Source: Epinephelus fuscoguttatus (lineage: Eukaryota > Chordata > Actinopteri > Perciformes > Serranidae). From it: a DNA stretch of 64,000 bases. Every line of letters begins with the position of its first letter. Positions within the stretch are counted from its first letter, which is position 1. The notes beneath the pieces were generated by a model. The model was not told where the DNA came from, made no database searches, and saw only the letters and a list, made by a program, of their open reading frames with translations. Positions 50,801 through 62,412 of this stretch are shown one piece after another. Location of the stretch: the NCBI RefSeq assembly GCF_011397635.1, contig NC_064762.1, forward strand, positions 24,764,979 to 24,828,978. The letters run 5' to 3'. Both the position numbers and the translations under genes were made by a program.

Positions 50801-53619
50801 ATAGAAGATAGAAGAGAATGAGTGGGTGGAATTTCTACTTTCATTCACTGAGCGGGTGAAGGAAGTGAGATCTCTCATCTCACCTAACTGCAGTTCACTC
50901 TTCTGCACTGTAACCCTGCGAAACATAATGCGTCACTGCAAAGAAACATCAAAACAGGCAGTCACTTGGTTTTGAAATCCCCAGCTTAAACCTATACACA
51001 GTATTTGTATAAGTCACCTCTTCCACATATATGGAGTAATTGTTCTAAAGAAAATTAATGAGTTACTGGTTTTCTGGACCCATAAAATAGGCTATATATA
51101 GGGCAGCCAAAAATGTTGACTAGAAAGATATAGTGTGAGTTAAATGTCAGGATAATTTCATCCATATCATATAATAATCTATCCTTTATCCTCGTAGTCA
51201 TTTTCACTTTACATAGAAAGTAGGTGCCTTTAAGAAACTGCATTCATTTCACGGTTTAGCAAGGTGAGATAAATATTTTATATTGTAATATTCTTTAGAC
51301 AAGAATTTATGTTAATGGCTCATAGTATTTTGTGGAGGTATTCCTCATATTTTTATGGTTAATAAATTCGTATTTTACATTTTGTCCCTGTTTTTCTTCT
51401 ACTTTGAAATATTTCCTCTGTTCTCCAAATGTCTAAATAACCTGTCTTTGTGCTTGTTACGATGTTATTGCACTTGGAAAATGGTGCAAAGGTCAACTCA
51501 AGTCATATGAATCATTTCATGCAACAGCTGTTGATAGGAAGGAAATTCAAACTCCACCAATGACTAAAGAGGTGCTACTCTAAATATAGAAAAAAATGTG
51601 TTTTAAAGTGCCTCAAAGTCCAAACACAGATCACTATCAGGTAGAATCCAAACATGTTATTCAAATAGCACAAACACGATTGCCAGATGTTTACAAGTGT
51701 GTTTACATAGCTATTATTAAATCCACTTTTACTTTCACTTTCTCCAGTGTCAGCTGGCTCCCTCCCTGGTCTCTACTTGCACCCCCTCCTGTCTTAATGT
51801 CCCTTTTTATTTTGATCCATGAAAGATTCCTCTCCCTTCAGGATCCCAGATGGTTTGAAGTCCTGGCACAGGCCAACCAGTGATTAATTGGATAAAACTC
51901 CAGCTAAACACCTTGACATGTCATTGAGTCCTGTAGAAAACCTCTGACAACACATGCAAGGGCCTACCCTTGAGATAAACATGAAGCAGCTGAGCCCAGT
52001 GTCCTGCCATTTTGCTCATTAATATGAAAATATATGCAGCAAGGTGGTCCAGCTAATCAGATAATCTATTCCATAGGGGGAGCATGTGATGTAAATGAGT
52101 TTCCCATCATGTACTGGTCTTGTCTTACTGTGTTCTTGCTGATAGCACAAGGGCATAGCTACACCCAAATGCCATATATCGTGTTAGGAGATGGAAATTA
52201 AATGTTACTCTTGTACAGGAAGGGCATCTTAACCTTTCCAGCTTGCTTAAGTGTTAATTTTCTGTGCTAATGCTGACATCTAGTGGCTGCTACAGCTTCC
52301 TACACACATGTGAAGGTTCATGAGTCGAGTCATATTTCTTGGAAAAAAAGTTATAATGTATTAAAGTAACATCTTATTTTCTTTTTATCTCATATTTTAA
52401 AGAAGCTAACTTTAACTTCTTGCTGGTACAAGAAGGCAGGTACAACTGTCAGAGATATGGACAGTTACATTCCACACAGGGGGAGATGGACACATGCTGT
52501 CCTCGTCGCGCTGCCATACAGCATACTTCTCAGATTTTTATTTTAATTCAATTTTTTAAAGGAGTATTTTGGCATACGATTAGTACACAAAGCCATACAT
52601 TTACAAAAGAAACACACACCAAAGGAAGCTGATCCAAAAACCGGCTCCCCCCTACACTGGCAAAGTGGTTGCGCCCGGTTGCCTCCTGTTGGGTGCTTCC
52701 TGCATTTAACGTTACACTTATTTTACATATCTTCGTGCACATCAATGCTACTTGTGTGTACAGGTATGTTTTCGGTTATTTTATGACTGTTTGGAGACCA
52801 TGTTTCGATTATTATTGGCAGTATGACTTAGGAGGCTTTACGGAAAACCAGTTGGTTCAAAACAAAGGCGGTAAACAGACCAGAACACACAGACATGCAC
52901 ACTTATTTTGCTAACAGGCTAACTTTGTCAGCTAATTTAGCTAACTTACATCCACAAGAGGAGTTCATCCACAATGGAAAATTAGCTTTCATGTTTTGGT
53001 TGCTAACTACTCCTCACTGGTTCTTTTTGTAGAATTTGTAGAATAGTGAAATGCGTTGTCTTGACCTTTCACCCAGTTAGCCATCACTGTGTCCCTGAAT
53101 GACCTGCTCTCCCTCAGATGAAGACTCCCAGCATTTCTCAGTTAAAACATCTCCAGTCACAGGCCATAGCTTGACACATGTTTATCTACACACACAGGTG
53201 CTGCTCATGTGACTGTGTCAAGGAGTTATAAGCATGTGGGTGAAAGGTGATAAATGTCTTCATGCAGTTTACTCATGGCCTTGTAAAACGTTTTACCTGC
53301 CCCCAAATGTCTGTGCAGGGCCTTGTTAATGCATTCATCTATGCAGACTATATTAAATATATCATGTATATATATCATATACATATCATTCACAGTCACA
53401 GAACCAAACAGCTGGATCAGTGCCTCCATCTTGTGATTGAATACTTTGTGCCCAGGTTCAAGGCACTTCTCACAGTGTGATTGTAAAAATGTAAAACAAG
53501 GTTGGTGGTGGCATGTGAAATGATCTATTGAAGGTCTATAAATGTCAGTATTTTAATTAAAGTTTCTTTAAAGTCCCAACTGATAACAGGTTAATGTTGA
53601 CATTATGGTGATTAATTGC

Positions 53620-54445
53620 ACTAGGGCTGGATGATATGGACAGAACAAAAATAACAATATTTTTGATAATGATAATAGTACATTTTTTATAGATGCTTTT
53701 CATGGCACTCAAGGTCACCTTACAGACAAAGATAGAGCAAATGACAGCAGATTAAAAAAGTTGTTGAGGCAAGGAATAAAGTAACATTAAATAAATAAAT
53801 GACTAATAAAATAACAACAAATAAATATTCAGCAAACAAGTTTACAGTTAATAAAATTCTGTGTAAATAGCGGATGTGTGGCTAGGTAGATAGTCAAACT
53901 GAACAGGCTAGTTGAAAGAGGTGAGTTCTGAGGCGGGATTTGAAAGTGGAGAGAGGGTTGATGTTGCGAATGTCCGGTGGGAGGGAGCTCCAGAGGCGAG
54001 AGCTGAAGGCTCTAGACCCCATAGTGGTCAGACAGGCTGGCGGGACAGTGAGGTGGATGGAAGAGGAAGACCTCAGAGTGCAGGTGGGGGTGTGGATGTG
54101 TTAGAGTTGGGAGAGGTACCGAGCTAGGTTGTGGATGGCCCTAAAGGCGAGGAGTAGGATACAATTGCGACGATATTGTAATGTTGACTATAAGTGCTTT
54201 CACAAAAGAGAGATTTTTTTAATAATTAATCATCAGGAATATAGATATATTGACAAATTGGGGAAAATGCAAATAATAGAACAGCTGGAACAGTCTGTAA
54301 TACAGCCTTTAAAACCAGGACAACACAACACTTATAATATTACTTTATCCAAAATCCAATCCAATATCTAGTCTCATATCATATCATATGTTAATATATC
54401 ATTATGTTAATATAATACCGATATATTGCCCAGCCCTAATACACA
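53620..54445. mobile_element. Non-autonomous DNA element carrying a second inserted repeat
   Basis: The outer ends are 'tagggctggatgatatgg' and 'atattgcccagccct', the latter the inverted form of the former. Its right module matches 17577-17705. A GC-richer block at about 53690-54175 ('gtgagttctgaggcggga', 'ggtgggagggagctccag') is a different, well-dispersed teleost repeat; the frame at 53912-54127 belongs to it. Confidence 0.6.
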
Positions 54446-54864
54446 TTCATGAGGTTAGGTGCCCAGGATACTTAAAATATATAGTTTGGGTCCCAAGATA
54501 AAGTGTAAAACCCCTTGGTATAAATAAATCAGTAAATTGCAGACAAAAAATATCTCTGTGCAACATCGGATAATTTTTATTTTGAAGAATGTTATTGAAG
54601 ATTAGAGAAAATTCACAGCAAAGTTTCTCAGTAAAACTATTTTGATACTGTTTGGTGAGGGGTTTTAAAGAAGCAGATGACATTTATAGACATAGAGGTG
54701 GGGGTTTTTTTGTGTGGTGAAAGATATTAATTTGATTCATCATTGCTTTAACAGATGCAGTGACAACTTAGCTGTACCTACAAGATTGGAATAAAGGCTT
54801 GAGTAAAGGGAAAGGACATTAAGACCATTAGAGTGAGTCACTGTCTCCATCTTGAAGAGCTGAA

Positions 54865-57486
54865 ATGGCTTTTTCACAGATCCGCCTGAAAATTCTCCCC
54901 AGTGTTCGCTGTCTCTTCGATAAAATGGTACAGGTAAAAGTTGAGGGACTTGCTCCTTACAAACAAGTTCAGCTGAGGTCCAAACTAGTTGATGACAGAG
55001 GGGTGATTTTCAAGGCTTCTGCCCTGTACAAAGCAGATGAAACTGGCCAGGTGGATGTGTGCCGCACACCTTCTCTGGGAGGAAGTTACACCGGTGTGGA
55101 GCCCATGGGTTTGTTTTGGTCCATGGCACCGGAGACGCCGCACAGTAAATTCTTGAAGAAGAACGTCGTCAGCCCAACATTGGTGGACATAGAAGCACTG
55201 TGTGGAGAGACTGGTGAGGTCTTAGCGTCTGAAACCAACGAGAGAGACTACATGACAGAGGGGATGAAGAGAATACCTGTGCAAGAGGGAAGAATACGAG
55301 GAGTCCTCTTCGTACCACCAGGTTAGCTGTGCACTCTTGATGATAGCTGAGAAATCAGAGAGATGTCAGTGCTCTACTTACCTTTACCCCTCCCTTTTTA
55401 TTTTCTTGTCATCTCCAGGAAAGGGTCCATTCCCAGGAATAGTGGATTTGTACACATTTGGTGGTCGTCTTACAGAGGCCAGAGCCAGCCTCTTGGCCAG
55501 TAAAGGTTTTGTTGTTCTGGCTTTGGCTTATTTTGGCTACGAGGGTTTGCCAAAAAAACCTAAAAAGTTGGAATTGGAGTACTTTGAAGAAGCTGTAACA
55601 TATCTGAGGAGACAGCCAGAGGTTAGTATTGAAGATTAAAACAGTAAGGATAGATATAAGATAGACATTTATAATCATATAATCTTAATTTTATCCCCCC
55701 TGTGTGTTGTAAATATTTTGTACTGATTGAATATTGTGAGATTATATTAGATATTTAGGTCCATATTTGTATTTACTGTGTCAATGTTGCCATCTGCTGG
55801 CCACTTGTGATGACACAAATCTGTGAATGTGACGCAAACTCAAGACTTTATTAAGATCCTTCTTTGCAAACTATACAAATTTAAAGGTATACTGTGCAGA
55901 TTGTCAGATTCTGTTTGTAAATGCGCTAAAAACTAAAAACAAAAGTCAACCCCAGATTTGGTCTCAAAAACATTAAACTACTAAATATACTATAGATACA
56001 GTACTCTTAAATAAAGTAGCTACTGTTATATTATACAGTTAAATATAGTACAGTTAAAATAACGTTTAAGTTTTGTTATAATAAAATAAATTAAAGCGGA
56101 ACCACTGGTGATTTTATTCCTAAGCACCCTGCTTGTTTCAGGCAAGTAAATTATAAAGGTTTTATAGGTTTTATAGTTTCCTTGTTCTTGGGCTGGAAGT
56201 GTGGATGTTTTTCTACCCTTTTCCCATTACCACTTATTGTACCATTTGTTGTAATGGAAATAAAAAGCTCTATAGTGGAGGCTGACTGGCCAAACCGAGG
56301 CCACTGTGGTGTAAAAAGTGTATTAGTGTGAATATGGAACATCCAGTCAGCAGTTGTTTGCAGTTGGCAGAAAGGTAAACTGTTACCGCAGTGCTGTTAA
56401 ATGTGAGGATTTACCTAAAGTGAGCAGGAAACAAACTAACACCTCTCCAGATTATATCTTAAGAATAATTGCAAGTCGCGCTGGTGCTCCATGGTCACAA
56501 CATGTGTCAAAATTGGCATGATTTGGAGCCATGCAGATACAAAACACACGTCTCTCCTGCTTATACACTATTGCTCCAAAATCCTGCATAGTATACCTTT
56601 AAGATAACTCCAGATCTAGTTGATCAGTAGGCAGGAAATTGATCTGAATTATTTCTTAGAATTCTCCAGTTCTGGCTTATTATTATGAGAATTTATTTAT
56701 TTATGTGATAAGAAGCTGAATATCTTTAAGTTTTGGACCAGGCAATGCAAGACATGTAACGATGCCACTGACGGGTCGAGGAATTTTTGCCTTTTTAAAT
56801 GGTTTTGGATATAATTAAGGCATGGTTGTTATTTATCGATCCTAGGACATATTAGTGGGTTACAATCTTTTAAACATGATTATTAACACAGTTACCTCTG
56901 TGTGCAGGTTAAAGGTCCTGGGATTGGCATCATCTCAATCTCCCACAGTGGCGGTTTGGCTTTGGCCATGTCATCTTTCCTCTCTGGGATCTCAGCAACT
57001 GTCTGTATTAACACCTGCAATGCAAATACTGTGATTCCTTTACACTACAAAGACATCGTGATGCCTCCACTTCCCTCTGTCATCTGGAAGATCAGAATCA
57101 CAACCTCTTGGCTTTTAAATATACGCAATGCCATATCTGACCCTTCCTTGGAAAAGAACAAGGCGTCATTGATTCCGATCGAACGTGCCAACTGCCAGTT
57201 CCTATTTGCTGTTTCTGAAGATGACTGCAATTGGAACAGTCCGTTATATGCCGAGCAGGCTGCCGCAACACTGAGAAAACACGGCAAAGAGTCTTTTGAA
57301 GTGGTGACATACCCGAAAGCCGGACACTTTTTGGAAGTCCCTTACATGCCTTATTGTCCGTCTGCGTTCCATGCGGCAGTTGGAAGGGAAGTGGTGTTTG
57401 GTGGTGAGCCAAAAGCCCACATTGAGGCTCAGCTGGACCTGTGGGAAAGGGTCCAGGAGTTCTTCAAGAACCACTTGGACACTTAG
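54865..57486 (+). CDS. Acyl-CoA thioesterase, ACOT/BAAT family (complete, 3 exons)
   Basis: Exons 54865-55321, 55419-55621 and 56908-57486 join in phase with GT-AG junctions to 412 aa, close to the roughly 420 aa of cytosolic ACOT1 and of BAAT. Residues about 15-135 are the N-terminal Ig-like thioesterase/amidase domain ([27 protein letters not shown]). The alpha/beta-hydrolase domain begins [14 protein letters not shown]. The triad reads Ser232 (ISISHSGG), Asp326 (SEDDCNW) and His360 (KAGHFLE). A serine nucleophile points to a thioesterase and not to the cysteine-dependent BAAT transferase. The elbow has Ser where relatives have Gly on both sides (SISHS versus GISKG). Both exon junctions ([12 protein letters not shown] and RQPE|VKGPG) fall where I recall them in mammalian ACOT genes. 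The C-terminus HLDT lacks a PTS1, so peroxisomal targeting is not indicated. These enzymes hydrolyse long-chain acyl-CoA to fatty acid and CoA. Which ACOT paralogue it is cannot be told from sequence alone. Confidence 0.92.
55789..55800 (-). promoter_or_regulatory. CTCF-like core motif in thioesterase intron 2
   Basis: Minus-strand CCAGCAGATGGC fits the 12-bp CTCF core CCASYAGRKGGC at every position. Near-matches lie at 52268-52285, 59198-59212 and 63078-63098, and repeats can carry this motif, so occupancy is unproven. Confidence 0.4.
55885..56598. mobile_element. TTAA-flanked MITE in thioesterase intron 2
   Basis: TTAA occurs at 55881-55884 and 56599-56602. The 714-bp interior starts AGGTATACTGTGCAG and ends in the inverted form, AGGTATACTATGCAG when read in reverse complement. 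TTAA duplications suggest piggyBac or Kolobok-type mobilisation. No transposase frame is present. Confidence 0.75.
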
Positions 57487-57543
57487 AGTGATTGTTAGCG
57501 AGCAGTGCTTAACCTTGTCTTTAGAGTCTAATGAATGAGGGAT

Positions 57544-57549
57544 ATTAAA
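57544..57549 (+). promoter_or_regulatory. Possible poly(A) signal ATTAAA of the thioesterase
   Basis: ATTAAA lies 58 bases after the stop codon. An alternative canonical AATAAA at 57990-57995 lies inside the terminal repeat of the Tc1-like element. Which is used cannot be told. Confidence 0.35.
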
Positions 57550-57970
57550 TTATGCTGTCTGGGTGTTCTCATGTTGAAGCTGTGGGTTTCTGACTTTTCT
57601 GGACCATGAACAAATTCAGCATATTTTGTTCCAACTGAGTTTTTTTCTCCTAAGCTTCAATGAGCCACACAACACAAAATTATGCATTCAGATATATTTA
57701 ATATTCACAGCAGATATTTTGACCAGGAAAATAACAGGTGGCGCTAACACCGATAATAATGACACCTCTGTTTTGTTTAAGTATTCAGCTAAGGCAAGGC
57801 ACTGAGCGAGCATGCTCAATACCAGGACCCTGGACCTGATGCATTGTAAGGTAATGTAGCAATCATGTGCTTCTCCTACAATGACACCACAAAATGTCTG
57901 CCTTGAAAACAATCAGCAGCACTCCTTGTGTCAGTGTCAAACGCAGTGTTATGATTATTAATTTCCAGTA

Positions 57971-58798
57971 TGTACTGATCAGCCAAAACAATAAAACCAC
58001 TGACAAGTGAAGTGAATAACATTGATCATTTTGTTACAGTGCAATGCTCTTCTGAGGAACCTTGGTTCCTGCCATTCATGTAGATGCTACTTGACACGCT
58101 ACACCCACCCAAACGACATGACAGACCAAGTACACCCCTCTATTTTCAACTACATTCCCTGATTGAAGTGTGCCCCCCAGGCAGGACAGTGCACCAGGCA
58201 CACCACAAAAACTGCTCAGGAGTGGCTCGGCAGGTGTGACTAAGCTCAAGGCCTTGACCTGGCCTCCAATATTCCCCAGATCCAAATCCAATTGAACATC
58301 CGTTGGGCATGCCGGCACCTTACCTTGCAACCCACAGGACTCAAAGGATCTGTCCACAACGCCTTGGTGCCAGACAACACAGGGTACCCACAGAGGTCCT
58401 GTTTCCATGCCTCGACAGGTTAGAGGCCTGATCGTAGATTGGACTTGACTCTGACCTGTCGAGGCATGGACAAAGGACCTCCTGGGCACCACTTTGTCCC
58501 ACAGATGCGTGATCATATTGGGATCTGTGAAATTTGAAAGCTAGGTCGATGCTTGAGAGGTTTTTGCAGTGTGGCATGGTGCATTGCCTTGCTGGGGGGC
58601 TACTGTCATCAGGGGTAGTTTTGCAATGAGTGGGGTTACTTGGTCTGTAACAATGTTTAGGTGGATGGAGTCCGTAAAGGGGCATCCACATGAATGCTAG
58701 GACCAAAGGTTTTTCAGCAGAACATTGCACTGTAATGAAACGATCAATGTTATTCACTTCACCTGTCAGTGGTTTTACAGTTTTGGCTGATCGGTGTA
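57971..58798. mobile_element. Tc1-like composite: two transposase fragments in inverted orientation
   Basis: The left terminus 'ctgatcagccaaaac' and the right terminus, read inverted, 'accgatcagccaaaac' share about 60 bp ('ccactgacaggtgaagtg', 'ataacattgatc'). The left half carries plus-strand Tc1 transposase C-terminal text ('ttgacctggcctccaatatt', 'ccccagatccaaatccaatt', 'ccatgcctcgacaggtta'). The right half carries the same region on the minus strand ('gacctgtcgaggcatgga'). The two halves meet near 58430-58465. TA dinucleotides flank both ends. Neither half has an intact frame. Confidence 0.8.
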
Positions 58799-60898
58799 GA
58801 CGCTAACACTTTGATTATTTTGTTTGTGGTTCGAAAAGGATTTTCTTTTGAGTGGTGAGGTTTTGTGTTAACATTTTGCATTGAACAGTAATGATTGTTT
58901 TACACCTCATTCTGCAACCATATTATCTAGCTCAAGGTTTGAGAGCAAAAGATTGTAGAAAATACTATTCTCACTGTTCTTTTGATATTTTAATAACACT
59001 GTAAGTAATTGTGGTGTTCTACAAGAATCAGTCTTACACTAAGATGATCAGCAGTTGCATCACAGCATTGTTTCAAACTGTAACAAGTCCTCCTCTTACA
59101 CTAATGGGTGTTATTATAATAAAGTTAAGTACAGCAATGAGGTTCATTAGTCTCCCAGAAATAAACTCCATGAATGTGAATCCTCATTTGTGTAAATGTT
59201 GGCATCTAGTGGCAGCTCAGCCTTCCTACATTTATCTTTGATGTCTCTTTACACATCATGTGAGCCATGTTTGGTTACACACTATATAATGTGAAACAGA
59301 CTGTGATGAAAGATTGTGAAACAAAGGCATTAAATCAACGTTAATCCCACAGTTACTGTTTTTAATTCCCATGTTAAAGTTCAGAACCTTGGAATTTTTT
59401 ACATGAAGGGCCGTTGTTCTGTTTCAAAGGGAAGTGGATTTACTTTGATGATGTAAGGTTGCCTCTCAGGGATTTTATTAACAATGTAGTCTGCATCAGA
59501 GAAGGGCGTCTCTGACACTGACATCTCTCTCAGCCTGTGTGAAGCGTGTCTTTACAGAAGCTGGTGTGGACACGCATGACATCTTACTAAAGCACAGAAT
59601 GTCAGGCATCTGTAATGTGCTCTCATTCAACAAATATAAATGCTCGGAGTGAAGGTTTTTTTTTATCCTCTGCTTCCTTTTGTTTCCAGGAGGACTCCTA
59701 GTGTTTCTCCACAGAGGTTTACTTTACAGTGTTTTCATTGAAATGTATGAATAAGTAATATTCATGCATTGATCCTGAGCTTTTCTCCACAGTGAGTCCA
59801 CAAATGAGCACCTCCTCGGGGATCCCTCGCCGCCTCACACAAAAGAGAACACAAATAGATTCACTGTTACTAATTAACACATAAAGCAAATTACAGAAAA
59901 CTGTTTTGTCCTACTGGAGCATGCGTTCTCCTATTTTGGTATTTTCAGCAAACCAAAGAGGAATGTCACAAGCTCCTGTGAGAGAACAGCCTTGGCAAAA
60001 CAACAGCAGGGTTGTTGTTGAGGTTAAACCCTGTGGTTACCTTTGAATATCTGAAAACCTTTTGGGGTTGTCAACAGATTGATAGTTTGCTTTATTATTA
60101 TAAAAATGTATACACAAGTGTTTGAGGATAACTTATGTTTTTTAAAGTATGGCAGATTTAAGTGTGTTTGGGTGACAGGATGTTTACCCATCTGATCAGT
60201 ATGTAATTCGGCCACACTCCCCTTCATCACCTGCTTGTCATTCATAAGATTCAGTGGAGTTTCTTGGTGCTAGATGAAGAGGAGGGGCTCTTCCTCTCCA
60301 GTCTTACACCTCACGCTGTGAGATATTCACTCGCAGGCTCCCCACACCAGTCAGTCTACCAATTAACAGCCTCTGACCGTGCGATTGGCAGCGGCAGCAG
60401 CCTGAGTACCAGACCTGACAGACACAATATTTTTCCCGGAGGTGATGCCAGTGTGTTCCCGGCGCTGCAGGCTTCCTCCCCGGGGCGGACACTTCGCCAC
60501 CCGCTGTGGTTTTAGGAGCACTTGGTGTCAGAGAGGCGCATCCAACCGACCTCACTGCGCACGGATTTCACTGACTGATTTCTGCCATGCATCCGCATTG
60601 GGGGATTCTGGGTCATCCAGCCTGCTATTTTTGATGTATGATCATCTCACCATGTTTTTTCCAGACATATTCACTGACAAAACATCCTCTCACTGCTGGC
60701 AGCTGCGCGCATTACCTGCCTGTGTCACATCTTCACTGATATCCCTGCATGCAAGCTGTGTTTTTTAGATAGGCTATTCATCCCCACTATTTTTAAGGCA
60801 TCATCACCATCATCCCAACAGAGAAGCTTCTCCAATGCTGGCTGCTGACATCCCGCCAGCCGTCTTCAAAAAGCGTCAGCATCGCGGGCTGAGCCGAC

Positions 60899-61139
60899 AT
60901 GGATAGTGGGAGCCGGGCTGCGACGGTCGGAGACGGTGCAGCCAATTTCACAGCAGCAGCAGCCAACCTCTGGCTGGATCTCCTGAACGCTTCCAGCCCG
61001 CCGACCCGGTGGGACAGCAGCCCGGCTGCCGAGGGGACCGGGCTGGGTGAGCAGCAGCAGCAGCGCCTCATCCGAGAGCAAGCTTACCGGGACTTCACCA
61101 CCACCCTCCAGGTTCTCATCCTCATAGGTTCGCTGCTCG
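60899..61139 (+). CDS. gpr176: GPR176, first coding exon (partial)
   Basis: The ATG at 60899 opens an 80-codon exon plus one base before a consensus donor (ctcg|gtaagt). Sequons lie at residues 16-18 (NFT) and 30-32 (NAS), followed by Gln52-55, then AYRDFTTTLQVLILIGSLLG starting transmembrane helix 1. Mammalian GPR176 has the near-identical 'YRQFTTTVQVVIFIGSLLG' at the same place. GPR176 is a class A orphan receptor; in mammals it has been linked to Gz signalling in the circadian clock of the SCN. Remaining exons with helices 1-7 lie to the right of the window. The start is the only ATG before the family motif in this frame. Confidence 0.88.
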
Positions 61140-62378
61140 GTAAGTCATGCAAATGTACATATTGTGCATGCTTGACAAAAAATGGACCCCAAAATACCTC
61201 TTGCAGACATGAAACCCTCCAAATATTGTATGCAAATACTCCATTGAAACACTGATGATTTCATGTTTTTCATGAGCTTTAACAGTTTGATTCCCAAATC
61301 TGGGTCAAGGGAACCTTATGGGGACACCATGTATGCAAAAATAATTAAAATATCAGAGGAAATTTCTTCCAAAAATCAGCCTTAAAGACTTGAATCTGAA
61401 GCAGTTTGGTGTCTTCTAAACCAAAATGTGAAATCATAATAGAGCTAGAATTGGATTCCATTCACTTTCAGTCATCTTTACAGCCTAATGCATACATGTC
61501 TTACACATACTGTACATAGATACTAAAAACATGAACAAAAACATTAAAAAGAAACCAATTTCAAGAATAAGATGGTGTCAAAGTGCTAAAAAGAGCAGTC
61601 TGTTTTCCCTCCTCAGATTTCCTAGCATTCCCCATTTAAACCATTGCTCAGTACATACTGCTAGAAATTAATCTCTTGTAGCCACATCCTAGAGTTTTAC
61701 TACAGTGTTACAATACTAATGTTACTATTTCTTTGTTAAATTGCAAACACTGTAACCCGACAGCCACTTCAACTCCAAAAAAGAATTTTCAGACTTCACT
61801 GCACATCGTGGTGTAGGATGCAAGTATGTTTCCTGATGTTGCAGGGTGGGGTGTGTTCAGTTTTACCCCACTTTGCCTTTGACAGGTGGCAACACTCCTT
61901 TTTGATAATGCTTACATGGTTCAGGCTGTACCCACTCAGACTCAGTGTGAAGACACATGCCAGTTCTTTGGTCATTTGAAAAGATTACTGTCAGCAACCA
62001 TGCTCTTAAAGTGCTGTAGGGGACGATGCACTTGAGAGTAAAATGCTGTGTGACATCCCAAGACTGAGAGGTGTCTGACTATGGGTCAGATTTGTGAGTA
62101 CAGGATGTGAAACAGAAAACATAGAAGAAGCAAACACAGACTTAAGCAGATCTTATAGTGTGTGTCTGGTGCCTTGTTGTATCACAGTGACTGTTTGTTG
62201 GCAGCCCAAGGAGATGCTGGCACTGCCAGTAACCCTGACAGGTGTTAGCTACCTATTTCACCATGAAATTGGCAAATATTAGCAGCAACAACATACCGTA
62301 CACATTCTGAGCTTCCTTTAAGCTGAATCTGTGCTGGCTCTGTGACAAATATCCATGTTTGTGCCAATAGAAGAGCAG

Positions 62379-62412
<34 letters not shown>

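Larger units (their letters stand above)
49021..54864. other. Intergenic region between susd6 and the acyl-CoA thioesterase
   Basis: Divergent neighbours: susd6 runs left and the thioesterase right. No gene was recognised. Contents are a (GT)n tract, a 64-bp tandem duplication and a nested repeat at 53.6-54.4 kb. The rest is AT-rich. Confidence 0.6.

Noticed and set aside
54865-57486. BAAT (bile acid-CoA:amino acid N-acyltransferase)
   Set aside because: BAAT uses a cysteine nucleophile; here it is serine, so a thioesterase is the better call.
58076-58757. Minus-strand frames of 138-146 codons
   Set aside because: They are frames through the two decayed Tc1 fragments, not a single transposase gene.
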